A DNA stretch of 64,000 bases, taken from contig CAYZBG010000015.1 in NCBI GenBank assembly GCA_964476565.1, forward strand, positions 14,930 to 78,929, given 5' to 3'. The position numbers and the translations under genes are program-made. Below the pieces are notes generated by a model. That model saw only the letters and a program-made list of their open reading frames with translations, was not told the origin of the DNA and did no database searches. Origin of the DNA: CAMAXB01 sp964476565 (GTDB taxonomy: Bacteria > Verrucomicrobiota > Verrucomicrobiia > Opitutales > Opitutaceae). Positions 35,479-45,100 of this stretch are shown here, one piece after another (positions within the stretch are counted from its first letter, which is position 1; each line of letters begins with the position of its first letter).

Positions 35479-36822
35479 ATGCGCTTCTCCCGACTGGTTG
35501 CCGGCTTCATCCGGCTTAGCTCGCTTCTTCCCGTGGCATTTGCGCCGGTGCACGCCGAGCCGTTTGTGATCAACGATGACGGCGGCTGGTGCTGGTTTCA
35601 GGACGAACGGGTGCTGGTGCACGGCGATCAGCTGTGGGTCGTATCGGTGGCCTCGGGCCACACGGAGACGGCCCGCACCGGCAACGTCGAAGTGGCGACG
35701 CGAGAGCTCGCCTCCGGCCGCACCCGCCGGTTCGTCCTGCATCCCAATCTTCAGTACAACGACCACGCCACCCCGGCGCTGTTGCCTTTGGCGGACGGAC
35801 GCGTGCTCGCGATCTACAGCGGCCACAATCACGAACGCATGTACCACCGCACGACTGTGCGCCCGTTCGATGGGACGGAGTGGACCGCACCGGTGGCCTT
35901 TCAGCCGACCCCGGAGGCGCGTGTCACTTACGCCAATCTCGTGCGGCTATCGTCGGAGGGCGGGCGCATCTACAATTTCTTCCGGGGCTTCGACCCCCAG
36001 TGGAAGCCCTCGTGGATGACCAGCGAGGACGACGGTCGTACCTGGACGTCGCGCGGGCTCTGGATCGACCAGCCGGGACCGGACCGTCACCGGCCGTACG
36101 TGAAGTACATCGGCAACGGACGGGACGAGATCCATTTCGTCTTCACCGAAGGCCACCCGCGCAATTTCGACAACAGCCTGTACCACGCCGTCTATCGGGC
36201 GGGTGCTTACCATCGCAGCGACGGCACCGCGGTTCATCCGGTTGACGCCGGTCCGATTACACCCGAGCGCGCCACGCGGATCTTCGCCGGCAGTCCCCGC
36301 GGCATCGCATGGCCTTCGGATCTGCACCTCGATGCGGAGGGACGGCCCGTCGCGGCGTACAGCGTGCAGGTGTCGGCCGGACGCCTGCCGCATTCGCATC
36401 CGGACTGGGGGCAGGACCTGCGTTACCGTTATGCCCGCTGGGACGGACAGCGGTGGGCGGATTTCGAAATCGCGCGGGCCGGCACCCGCCTCTACCCGGG
36501 GGAGGATGATTACTCCGGCCTGATTGCCCTCGATCCTCAGGACGTATCGACCGTGTTCATCTCGGCCAACGTGGACCCGGTCACCGGGGCTCCCTTGGCC
36601 CATCGCCGTTATCAGCTCTTTCGCGGACACACCCCGGATGAGGGGAAAACCTGGACGTGGACCCAGCTGACGAACACCCCGGATCGGGACAATCTGCGCC
36701 CAGTGGTGGCGATGTGGCCGGACTCGGACCGTCTCGCGTTGGTGTGGATGCGCGGCCACTACCGCACCTACACGAACTACGACCTCGAGATGGTGGGTCA
36801 GGTGCTGCCGCGGAGACGCTGA
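35479..36822 (+). CDS. Secreted BNR_4-type beta-propeller protein
   Basis: A 447-residue exported protein. The signal peptide is residues 1 to about 28 (FIRLSSLLPVAFAPVHA). The mature N-terminus DDGGWCWFQDERVLVHGDQLWVVSVASG is the BNR_4 family signature, and the chain continues as a beta-propeller with repeats containing S/D-x-D-x-G-x-T-W (SEDDGRTWTS, TPDEGKTWTW). BNR_4 proteins occur in polysaccharide loci of Bacteroidota and Verrucomicrobiota; some related propellers are ulvan or other polysaccharide lyases, others may be glycan binding. Activity here cannot be assigned. ATG 35479 is used because the open frame upstream (from 35005) runs antisense through the DMT gene. Confidence 0.83.
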   Translation: MRFSRLVAGFIRLSSLLPVAFAPVHAEPFVINDDGGWCWFQDERVLVHGDQLWVVSVASGHTETARTGNVEVATRELASGRTRRFVLHPNLQYNDHATPALLPLADGRVLAIYSGHNHERMYHRTTVRPFDGTEWTAPVAFQPTPEARVTYANLVRLSSEGGRIYNFFRGFDPQWKPSWMTSEDDGRTWTSRGLWIDQPGPDRHRPYVKYIGNGRDEIHFVFTEGHPRNFDNSLYHAVYRAGAYHRSDGTAVHPVDAGPITPERATRIFAGSPRGIAWPSDLHLDAEGRPVAAYSVQVSAGRLPHSHPDWGQDLRYRYARWDGQRWADFEIARAGTRLYPGEDDYSGLIALDPQDVSTVFISANVDPVTGAPLAHRRYQLFRGHTPDEGKTWTWTQLTNTPDRDNLRPVVAMWPDSDRLALVWMRGHYRTYTNYDLEMVGQVLPRRR

Positions 36823-36913
36823 CGCGGCCCAGCCCTTCATCCTGGATCCCAACTGGCCAAAGTCCGAGAACGAGCGCCTTGCGTGCACCGGGCGGCCGGG
36901 CTTTTTTCCACGC

Positions 36914-37459
36914 ATGAGAACCTTGTCGCAGCGGAAAAGGGAACGGGGGGCGTCGGGCCCGAAGACCTGGCTGATCGTGGTGCTGCTGGTGGCGGCGGTG
37001 GCCGGCGCCGGATGGTGGTTCGGCGTGCGTGGCGTACTGGAACGCCGGGCTGCAGAGGCTGCCAAAGTGGAGGCAGCACTGGCGGCGCAGCGGGAGCGAC
37101 GGCTGGCGTTGTTTGGCGAACGTGCCCTCGCCGAAGGCGTCGTGTTTCGATCCAGCGGCCTCGGTCTGCGCATCCTGAATCCGGGAGAAGGTCGCCAACC
37201 CGGGCTGAGTGACACCATCCGAATCATCTACAAGGGCACCACGAAGGATGGAACCGTGTTCGATCAGGCCAAGGAGCCGGCGGAGTTCACGCTGGGTCGA
37301 CTCGTGCCGGGCATGGCGACGGGATTGCAGGAGCTTCGTCCGGGAGGGAGCATGGAGCTCTTCATTCCGCCGTCTCTCGGCTACGGCAACCGGCAGATCG
37401 CCGGCATCCCGGCCGGATCGGGGCTGATCTTCGAGGTCACCCTGGTAGAGATCAAGTGA
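36914..37459 (+). CDS. Membrane-anchored FKBP-type peptidyl-prolyl isomerase
   Basis: A 181-residue protein. A short basic cytoplasmic segment, a single transmembrane helix (residues about 17-37, TWLIVVLLVAAVAGAGWWFGV) and a periplasmic coiled region precede an FKBP domain (residues about 80-181). That domain has IRIIYKGTTKDGTVFDQAKEPAEFTLGRLVPGMATGLQELRPGGSMELFIPPSLGYGN and a terminal LIFEVTLVEIK. Residues lining the FKBP pocket (Tyr, Phe-Asp, Val-Pro-Gly, Ile-Pro, Tyr-Gly) are retained, so cis-trans prolyl isomerase activity in folding envelope proteins is likely. A GGCTTTTTT tract precedes its ATG (near 36898) and may end the BNR gene transcript. Confidence 0.92.
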   Translation: MRTLSQRKRERGASGPKTWLIVVLLVAAVAGAGWWFGVRGVLERRAAEAAKVEAALAAQRERRLALFGERALAEGVVFRSSGLGLRILNPGEGRQPGLSDTIRIIYKGTTKDGTVFDQAKEPAEFTLGRLVPGMATGLQELRPGGSMELFIPPSLGYGNRQIAGIPAGSGLIFEVTLVEIK

Positions 37460-37472
37460 TGCCCTCGGGCGC

Positions 37473-37501
37473 AAAAAAAGGCCCCGGATTGCTCCGGGGC
37501 C
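37473..37501 (-). terminator. Rho-independent terminator of the beta-helix/LamG gene
   Basis: Stem GGCCCCGGA (37480-37488) / TCCGGGGCC (37493-37501) with loop TTGC, followed on the minus strand by seven T residues (37473-37479). It lies between convergent genes and could also help end the FKBP transcript. Confidence 0.9.
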
Positions 37502-37526
37502 TCGTCAGTCGCCGATCGGCGCAGGC

Positions 37527-39065
37527 TTAGAGTTCGTTGGCGAGGTTCTCGATTTGCGCGGCTCCGAGGGCGGAGTGGTAAACCCTGACGTTCTCGAGCG
37601 TGCCCTGATAGATGTTGGTTTGGGCGGCGGAGCTGGGGATGCCGAGGCGCAGCGGCGTGGTCGTGTTGTTCACGCCGTAGGTGATGCCGCTTTGGGAGGC
37701 GACCTGCACCCCGTCGACATAGATCCGCGCCGTGCCGCCGGTGAAGGTGCAGGCAAGGTGGACGCGGACGTTGGGGTTGTAGACGCCGGTGGCGATGGTG
37801 TCGGTGCGCGTGGCCTCGCTGCCGACGCGGAACCAGAGATCACCATTCGCCCGCAGCTTGACCGACCAACCGGCGGTGCCGGAGGAGGGCAGCTTGTCCA
37901 CCGGTCCCATCGCCGCCAACTGGGCCGGCGTGGCGAAGAAGGCGACGGTGAGGCTGGAGGCGGAGCCGGGTGATGTGCCGCCGTCGTAGACGGTGGTCGA
38001 GCCGTTGAAGGAGGTCAGGGCATCGCGGGACCACACGGGAGCCACATTGGTGGCAAGTTCGCTGATTTGCTCGGGTGTAAGCACGGCATTGTAGATCCGC
38101 ACCTGCTCCAGCGTGCCGTCGTAGATGTTGGAGAGTGCCGCAGCGCTGGGAATACCCAGGCGGAGCGGTGTGGTCGTGTTGTTCACGCCATAGGTGATGC
38201 CGCTCTGGCTGGCCACTCGGGAGCCGTTCACAAAGACCTCCGCCGTACCGCCGCCAAAGGTCACAGCGATGTGAACGCGGGTGTTGGCAGCATACACGCC
38301 GGTGGCGATCGTGTCGGTGCGTGTGGCTTCACTGCCGACGCGGAACCATAGATCGCCATTGCTGCGCAGCTTGACCGACCAGCCGGCGGAGCCCGACGCG
38401 GGCAGCTTGTCGATGACACCCATGTTGTCACGTTTGTCGGCACGTGCGAAGAACGCGACCGTCAGCTGAGTCGAGGATCCGGGAGCGGTGCCGAGTTCAT
38501 CGTAGTCGGTGGTGCCGTTGTACGTGCGCACCGGTTCCTGGCGGGCTACGGGCGGCGTCTGTTCGGCCATCGCGGCGATTTGAGCCGACGTCAGAGCGTA
38601 ATTGTAGATCCGCACATACTCCAGTTCACCCTCGTAGATGTTGGTCTGTGCGGCGGAGCTGGGAATGCCGAGTCGGAGGGGTGTGGTGGTGTTGGCCACG
38701 CCGTAGGCGGTGATGCCGGGTTGCTCGCCGGCCAGGACACCGTTCACGTAAATGCGTCCGATCCCGCCGGAGAACGTGCAGGCGATGTGGACCTTGTTGC
38801 CGGCGGAGTAGGCACCCGTGGCAATCACGTCCTGCTTGGTGGCTTCGCTGCCAATACGGAACCAGAGGTCTCCGTTGCTGCGCATCTTCACGGACCAGCC
38901 CTGCGAGCCCGAGGCTGGCAGTTTGTCGACCGCGCCCATGGAAGCGAGCTTGGCCGGGGTGGCGAAGAAGGCCACGGTCAGGCTCTGGCCCGAGCCCGGG
39001 GTGGTTCCGCCATCCACCATCGTGGTGGTGCCGTTGAACAGCGGCGGATCGTCGTTGCGGTAGAC
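37527..39065 (-). repeat. Three tandem 513-bp repeats encoding LamG domains
   Basis: The same GATGTTGG anchor is found at 37611, 38124 and 38637, giving a period of exactly 513 bp twice. Long stretches around each anchor are nearly identical between copies, for example GGTGTGGT(C/G)GTGTTG following it. The boundaries of the array are approximate. This is coding sequence of the LamG gene, most simply explained by in-frame tandem duplication. Confidence 0.85.
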
Positions 39066-40613
39066 CTCGCTGCTCGGCTCGGTGCCGCCCAGGCGGTCGT
39101 TCAACTGTGCGAGGAAGAGACTGGGAATGGCTGCAATGTGGGTGCCTTCCGATTCAATGATGCCGGCCGGTTCGTTGGGGCTGTCGACGCCCGTGACGTC
39201 ACCGATGCAGCCGATCGCCCAGTTGGTGTGCGGCCCCTGGGGATCCTGGACCACGATGCGGTCCGCACTGCAGTTCCACATCATGATCTGGGCCCCGGCC
39301 CAGCCGTGGCCGCTGCCAGAGATCAAACGATTGCGCACGCGGATTTCGTTGTCGCTGGTGACGTTGTCGTAGAGATGTCCGGTCGTCCACCGATGATGGG
39401 GCCCCGCGTCGCTGAGAGCACCAGTGGTGGTGCAGTTGTAGAACACGCTCGGTCCGGGTGTGAAGCTGCCGGAGACAAAGCAGTGACGGCCGCCCCCGCT
39501 TGATGAGCTGTTTTGCACGAGGATCCGCTGCCCGTTGACGTTGAAGGCATAGCGGCGGCCGGTGCCGTACTCGCCGACTGGATCGATCATCTTGCAGTTG
39601 TCCACCGTGATGAAGCTCGAGTCATCGTCTTCGACGCTCACCGCGGCGTAACCAAAATAGTAGGCCTCGAGATTGCGGGCCCAACCGTGTTTGACGCGCT
39701 GAAAGGCGACGGCCTTCCAGCCGTGCAAGAGGTCGGTGGCGTTGTCCGGGTCGGAAAGGAAACGGATGCCCTCGACTCCGACGTTCTCGATGCGCTGGGA
39801 CGTGATCTTCACGACATCGAGATCCCGGTTGCTGGCCTGCACCGGATCCATCACCGGGGCGTCAAGGTGCAGGGTGTTGCCGTCAACGGAGACGACTTGC
39901 CGTTCGGCCCGGTAGCGGGAACCGGAGACGGACCAGGATTCGTCCGTGCTGCCATCCATCATGTAGGTGGAGTTCATGCGCAACAGGTCGATCCAGGCCT
40001 GGGTTGGCTGATAATGAAGGACCACCCAGTCGCCTGCCACGAAACCGTGGCCGGACGAAACCGTGACCTGCTTGGCGCCATAAGGCACGTAGCTGCCCTG
40101 AACCTGGCTGCGACTGGACTCGATCAGACTGATACCGCCCGGACCCTCGAATCGCAGGCAGTCGGTATCGTCGTTGTCATTGTACTGAAACCGTGTGCCG
40201 GAGGCATGGGACCCCGCGCCGCGGAGAACGATGCCGCTGGCCCGGACGTAGAGCGTTCCGCTTAGATTATAGACGCCGGCGGCGAATTCGATCGCGCCGC
40301 GAAACCCGTTTGCCTGCACCGGCAAGGCTGCGACTTCGTCGATCAGGTCCTGGATTCGCGCGCGATTGTCGCCGGACACGGGGCCGATCGACCGGACCAT
40401 CAGGACGTCGGGAATCGGGACCTCGCTATTGCGGTAACCGACGCCGCTGAAATCGGGCACGACATCGCCATTGGCAGTGGGGGTGTAGGTGAGTTTGCCG
40501 TTCGTGCCATACGAGACGAGGGTCGTGGTCTGGGCGGAAGCGGCGACGGCAAGGAGTGCGGCCGCGAGGAGCAGGGCGGAGGATCTCCACCCGGGGATAT
40601 GACGTAGCTTCAT
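37527..40613 (-). CDS. Secreted beta-helix protein with three tandem LamG domains
   Basis: A 1028-residue exported protein. The signal peptide ends near residue 27 (LLAVAASAQ). Residues about 60-500 resemble a right-handed parallel beta-helix of the pectate-lyase/polygalacturonase type (GAIEFAAGVYNLSGTLYVRASGIVLRGAG, VDNCKMIDP, VFYNCTTTGAL). The C-terminus has three near-identical laminin-G/concanavalin-like domains with SLTVAFFAT, VDKLPASGS, GWSVKLRSNGDLWFRVGSEAT, TTPLRLGIPSSAAQTNIY and VRIYN. They are spaced exactly 171 residues (513 bp) apart. Likely a polysaccharide-binding or -cleaving surface protein. No catalytic residues were identified with confidence, so enzyme activity is open. Confidence 0.82.
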   Translation of the reverse strand: MKLRHIPGWRSSALLLAAALLAVAASAQTTTLVSYGTNGKLTYTPTANGDVVPDFSGVGYRNSEVPIPDVLMVRSIGPVSGDNRARIQDLIDEVAALPVQANGFRGAIEFAAGVYNLSGTLYVRASGIVLRGAGSHASGTRFQYNDNDDTDCLRFEGPGGISLIESSRSQVQGSYVPYGAKQVTVSSGHGFVAGDWVVLHYQPTQAWIDLLRMNSTYMMDGSTDESWSVSGSRYRAERQVVSVDGNTLHLDAPVMDPVQASNRDLDVVKITSQRIENVGVEGIRFLSDPDNATDLLHGWKAVAFQRVKHGWARNLEAYYFGYAAVSVEDDDSSFITVDNCKMIDPVGEYGTGRRYAFNVNGQRILVQNSSSSGGGRHCFVSGSFTPGPSVFYNCTTTGALSDAGPHHRWTTGHLYDNVTSDNEIRVRNRLISGSGHGWAGAQIMMWNCSADRIVVQDPQGPHTNWAIGCIGDVTGVDSPNEPAGIIESEGTHIAAIPSLFLAQLNDRLGGTEPSSEVYRNDDPPLFNGTTTMVDGGTTPGSGQSLTVAFFATPAKLASMGAVDKLPASGSQGWSVKMRSNGDLWFRIGSEATKQDVIATGAYSAGNKVHIACTFSGGIGRIYVNGVLAGEQPGITAYGVANTTTPLRLGIPSSAAQTNIYEGELEYVRIYNYALTSAQIAAMAEQTPPVARQEPVRTYNGTTDYDELGTAPGSSTQLTVAFFARADKRDNMGVIDKLPASGSAGWSVKLRSNGDLWFRVGSEATRTDTIATGVYAANTRVHIAVTFGGGTAEVFVNGSRVASQSGITYGVNNTTTPLRLGIPSAAALSNIYDGTLEQVRIYNAVLTPEQISELATNVAPVWSRDALTSFNGSTTVYDGGTSPGSASSLTVAFFATPAQLAAMGPVDKLPSSGTAGWSVKLRANGDLWFRVGSEATRTDTIATGVYNPNVRVHLACTFTGGTARIYVDGVQVASQSGITYGVNNTTTPLRLGIPSSAAQTNIYQGTLENVRVYHSALGAAQIENLANEL

Positions 40614-40988
40614 GTTGTGGGACTTTCCATCTTGGGTTTGGCTGGAAATGGGGAGTGTCCGGGATGAGCGATCTCAAGTGGGGCGGGCGGCAGGAGCTGT
40701 CGGCCGGTGTGACGATCGCCACCGATGTAACTATAAAGCGGATACAGCTGGGAAACGGAATGGGACGGCTTGGCTTGAGATCCGAAGGTCGGAGATATCC
40801 AGGAAATAAAATCGCTGCGGGCCGCCCTAGTTGGCCCGCAGCGATCATCTATCTGACCCCGATTCAGTACCACCGCGGCGGCCTCGTTAATTCCGCCGCG
40901 GCAGAGGGATGACCGGAAGCTCACGTGGGGCTGGAGGGAGTCCGGAGGGTGAAGAGGGCCGGAGCGAAGCAGGGCACCGGCCCTTCAC
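40614..40988. other. 375-bp intergenic region between LamG gene and receptor remnant
   Basis: No credible gene is seen. It contains the upstream region of the minus-strand LamG gene (leader with AAACCCAAG, no Shine-Dalgarno) and the terminator-like hairpin at 40811-40845. The remaining 40846-40988 is the presumed 3' region of the deleted receptor gene. Confidence 0.5.
40803..40845 (-). terminator. Strong rho-independent terminator downstream of receptor remnant
   Basis: A perfect 13-bp stem ATCGCTGCGGGCC (40811-40823) / GGCCCGCAGCGAT (40833-40845) with a 9-nt loop. On the minus strand it is followed by TTTTATTTCC (about 40803-40812). It lies 144 bp beyond the stop of the deleted TonB-receptor fragment and upstream of the LamG gene. 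Confidence 0.85.
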
Positions 40989-41150
40989 TCAAAAGCTGAA
41001 GGTGTTGGTCCAAACGAAGGACCGCGGCTCGAACGTGTAGCGCGCGGTGCGTGGATCGCCCGTATTGCCGTTGGGCAGGCAGGATACCAGAAGGGCGGCC
41101 CAGACGGGCGAACGGTCGCGAGGGCGGGCAGGGCGGGGATCGAGGTTCAT
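40989..41150 (-). pseudogene. TonB-dependent receptor remnant: signal peptide joined to last beta-strands
   Basis: A 53-codon frame beginning at ATG 41150. The C-terminal 25 residues, ending ARYTFEPRSFVWTNTFSF, are the characteristic last strands of Opitutaceae TonB receptors; compare TNTFSF at the end of the receptor at 1477. The N-terminal part has two Arg and a hydrophobic stretch (RSPVWAALLVSCL) like the start of a receptor signal peptide. The simplest reading is an in-frame internal deletion of about a thousand codons. A promoter-like palindrome upstream and a strong terminator downstream are still present. A genuine small secreted peptide is less likely but possible. Confidence 0.7.
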
Positions 41151-41340
41151 GGCGGGGATCTGACGTGACGTGTGGGGAAGGACGGGCGCACCGTGTTGCG
41201 CGCGAAGGCCGGTTGAGCGGGCTCGCAACGCCGAGCCAAGACGGTGCAACTTGGCTCGTGGGACGTGACCTGGTCCGAGGGACCAGGAAAAGGGGCGGGG
41301 CAGGGGGATGGATCGGCCGTGTTGCCGATCACTGGCGCCG

Positions 41341-41371
41341 ACTATATACCGAGACTGTATACCAGTCTATA
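41341..41371 (-). promoter_or_regulatory. Palindromic operator/promoter-like site upstream of the receptor remnant
   Basis: AGACTG-TATAC-CAGTCT (41352-41368) is a perfect 6-bp inverted repeat with a 5-nt spacer, in a local AT-rich island of an otherwise GC-rich region. TATATAGT on the minus strand (complement of 41341-41348) could be a -10 element. It lies between the NarL-type regulator gene and the deleted receptor, about 200 bp upstream of the remnant's ATG. Binding by that regulator is plausible but inferred. Confidence 0.5.
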
Positions 41372-41425
41372 GGCAGAACTGCCGAGGGGTTCAGCCGACG
41401 ACCGCGAGGTCTGCCGCGGCGGACG

Positions 41426-42070
41426 TCAGTTGCCGGGTGGGCGCCCCAGGTACTTGAGGGTCGCGTGGGCCCGGGACTGAACGTGAAGCTTCTTGTACAC
41501 GTTGCGCACGTGCGCCCGGACGGTGTTGTAGCTGACGCCCAGGCGTTCGCCGATCTCCTTGTACAGACAGCCCTCGGCAAGCAGGGCGAGCAGCTCCGTT
41601 TCTCGGGCGGTGAGCTGGTCGATCTCGCTGGGCGGCCGGGAGCCGGCGGGCCGGTGAAAATGATCCACCACTTTGCGCGCAATCTCCATCGACATGGGGG
41701 CGCCGCCGGCGTGCACCTGTTCGATCGCAGGAACCAGATCCCCGGCGAGGCGCTTCTTGAGCAGGTAGCCGCTGGCACCCGCCTTCAACGACTCGAAGAT
41801 GGCGTCGGTTTCCTCGTAGGTGGTGACGATGAGGACCTGCAGGTCAGGCAGGGCGGACTTCAACCGGGCAACGCAGGTGATGCCGCTCATGCCGGGCAGG
41901 TTGATGTCGACCAGCACGATGGCCGGTCGCGTGCGCAGGATCTCCGGGATCGCCTCTTCGGCGCTGCCGTAGCTGCCGCTCAGCAGGAGGTGGGGTTGTC
42001 CGTCGAGCAAGGCGGCGATGCATTCCCGCGTTTCGCGGTCGTCTTCGATGAGGGAGAAAACGATCGGCAT
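41426..42070 (-). CDS. NarL/LuxR-family response regulator
   Basis: A 214-residue two-component regulator. The receiver domain has the acidic pair in SLIEDDRETRE, phospho-acceptor Asp55 in LVDINLPGMSG, Thr in LIVTTY and Lys in YLLKKRL. A C-terminal LuxR-type helix-turn-helix is at residues about 150-208 (QLTARETELLALLAEGCLYKEIGERLGVSYNTVRAHVRNVYKKLHV). It starts 30 bp after the propeller sensor kinase gene, so the two form a cognate pair. The likely ancestral target is the adjacent TonB receptor, of which only a remnant is left. Confidence 0.93.
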   Translation of the reverse strand: MPIVFSLIEDDRETRECIAALLDGQPHLLLSGSYGSAEEAIPEILRTRPAIVLVDINLPGMSGITCVARLKSALPDLQVLIVTTYEETDAIFESLKAGASGYLLKKRLAGDLVPAIEQVHAGGAPMSMEIARKVVDHFHRPAGSRPPSEIDQLTARETELLALLAEGCLYKEIGERLGVSYNTVRAHVRNVYKKLHVQSRAHATLKYLGRPPGN

Positions 42071-42100
42071 GACGGGCGGATAGTGGAAGAGGGCGACGGC

Positions 42101-45100
42101 TCAAGCCTTCTGCGCCAGGGGTGCTGAAAGGACCACGCGGGTGCCGCCACCTGGACGCGGACCGATCTCGAAGCGGCCTCCGATGTCCTCCATCCGCTGG
42201 CGTAGGTTATGCAGGCCGTCCGCGCCCGGGCCGTCCGGCCCGGGCCGCAGCCCGACGCCATCGTCCTCGACCACGGCCGTGAGGAAACCAGGTCCGGCCT
42301 CGAGCGTGAGGATCACCTCGGACGCCTGCGCATGGCGGATGACGTTGGTCAGCGCTTCCTTCACGGCGAGGAAGAGGTTGTGTCGTACCTCGGCGGATAC
42401 GGGCATATCCGGAACGGAGGCGGGCCGGACCAGGCGGTGTTTGAGTCCGGCGGTGCGCAGGAAGTCGACCGCCGTGGTCCCGAGGTAGCCGACGAGGTGG
42501 GGTAGGGTATCGTTGCCCGGATTCACCGCCCACACGATCTCGTCGAGCGAGTCGGTGACCTCGGAGGCCGCCTGCGCGATGCGTTGCAGGTGCTCGCCGG
42601 TGCGCGTCGCATCGGTTTGGTCCCTCCGGGCCAGGCCGGCCAGCAGGATGATCCGGGTGAGGCGGTTGCCGATGTCATCGTGGATGTCGCGGGCGATGCG
42701 GGCGCGTTCGCGTTCGACGGCGGCCTGCTGCCGCAGACGCTGGAGGCGCTGGCGGAGGCGGCGGCTCGTGAGACGGCGGGCGAGACCGAAGACGCTGGCG
42801 GTGAAGATGACCACGGCTCCGGTACGAAACCACCAAGTCTGCCACACGAAGCGTCCGACCTCTACGTTCACAACCGCCGGTGTCGGGTTCCAGAGGCCGT
42901 TGCTGTTGCGTGCGCGCACTTCGAACCGGTAGTCGCCCGCGGGCAGCCGCCGGTAAACGGCCTCGCGTACGGCGCCGGCGTCAATCCAGTCATCGTCGTA
43001 ACCAAACAGCCGGTAGCGGAAGTGAACGCGTTGGGGCGCACGCAGACTCAGGCTCGTAAACTCGAAGGTGAGCGTCTGGTGGGCGGGGGGCAGGCGCAAT
43101 GCACTTCCGGCTAAGGGCAGGGCGGCAAGGTTAGGTGCCGGATCGGCCCGGGAGGGCAGCACGCTGCGGTCGAGGGCAAGCGGCCGGTCATCGAGGGCGA
43201 TGCGGGTGATGCGGGCCGGCGGAGTCACCCCCTCATCGGCCAGCTGGCGGGCGCTGAGGATGGCAAGAGCATTGCCCATCGTGAACCAAAGGCGGCCGTC
43301 GGGCGTCCGCGCGGCACCGCCACCGCTGATCGAAAACGCATGCAGGTCCGCCTGACCCTGCTCCTCCGGACCGTAACGAGCGCAGGGGACGAGGTCGGCG
43401 CGGCCGTCTGCGACGGCATGGAGGTCATCGAGTTGGGCGCGGAATACCCCATGCTCCCCGGCGAGCCACAGCCCGCCGCGGGCATCCGGGAGCAAGTGGG
43501 TAATGCCACCGACCTCCAGCCCCTGATCGGTCCGGATTAAGGTAATGTGGCCGTCTTTCAACCGGCCGAGGCCGCCTGAGGAGTACCCAAGCCAGAGGCT
43601 GCCATCCAGGGTGCCGACGAGGGCATGAATCGCCCGTCGATGGGGAGCGAGGCGCGATTCAGCGACGATGATATCATCGCGGACGGAGAACAATTCACCG
43701 TGGGCGCCACCGAGCCAGATGCGGCCGGCCGCATCTTCGGCGATGGCGGTCAACGCCGGCAGAGATGGGCGCGTACCCGAGGCGGGCTGCGGCAGGGAGC
43801 ACAGGGTTAGCCGGTCATCTCGGATGCGGGCGACGGATGATGGTGAGCCGGCAATCAGCCATAGGTTTCCGTCGCGGGCGGCCAGCATGGCCGTGACGGT
43901 GGCGCTCGTCAGACCCTCTGCCTCACCCCACGCGCGTACGGTGCCTCCCCGCCGCGCGTAGACGCGCTGACCGGCATTGCCATGGGCGGAACCATTCCAG
44001 ATCGTGCCCTCGGCGTCGATGGCGAGGGCGGTGAGACGGTTCATGCGCGCATTGGGCAGATCGGCCGGCTGCCAGCGTTCGTTTTGCCGGACGCGCAGTG
44101 CACCTTCGTTCGTGAGACCCCAGAGCGTTCCGTCCGGATGGACCGCCAAGGCTTGCAACGCGTCGCTGGTCAGCCCGGCCAGGCCGCCCTCCACGGCAAG
44201 GGTTCGGGGCTGCACCTGGTTCAGGCCCGCGCGCCGGGTGCCAACCCAGATCGTGCCCTCGTGATCCTCGAGCAAGGCGTTGATGGTGGCATCCGACGTC
44301 GGTACGCGCTGCATATCACCGGCCACATAGCGGAAAAGGCCGCTGCTCAGGGTTCCGATCCACAAGGCGCCGCTCCGGTCTTCCAACAGCGTGGTGGGCG
44401 CGCGCGCCGGGCTGGGGTGTACCTTTTGCGCCGGCCGGTCCCGCTCGATCCGGAAGAGGCCGAGATTCGTGTAGGCCCAGAGCCCGCCCGATGCGGAAGC
44501 CGTGGCACGAATGGACGTATCCGGGAGCGTTGCCACCCACGCGAATCGCTCGCCCTCAAAGACGCTTACCATCCCGTTTTGTACCGTCCAGATCCTCGCC
44601 TGAGCATCTGCGACGATTTGCAGGTTGCCCGTCGTCAGACCCGCACGGCCGGTGAAATCTGTCGCGATGCCGTCGGCCATGCGCACGAGGCGGTTGCGTT
44701 CGGACAGAATCCAGAGCGCGTCGGCATGATCCTCGGCGAAGGCTTCGACGGGCTGGCCACGTTCGTCCTGATACAGGGATGCGCTCTGGTCGCCCAGCAG
44801 GTGAAGGATCGTACCATCGGTGACCGCCACCAGCAGCCCTCCTGCCCGGCTCGACTTGATTCCTCGGATACGCTTCTCCGCCGCGAGCCCGAATCGATCC
44901 AAGCCAATCTCGACGAACCGTTCTCCATCGAAGCGCACCAAACCGGATCGATTCGCCAGCCAGAGATAGCCGTCGGGGGTGCGAGCTACCCCTGCAATGG
45001 TTCGGTCCGAGAGACCCTCAAAGGCCCAGACCCGCACCGCCCACTCGTCGGTCGAGGCGAACACGAAACGTCCAGGCGCGACCAAGAGGCCGAGGAAAAG

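Noticed and set aside
37527..39065. Periodic repeats considered as CRISPR or satellite DNA
   Set aside because: The 513-bp period is in frame and encodes LamG domains.
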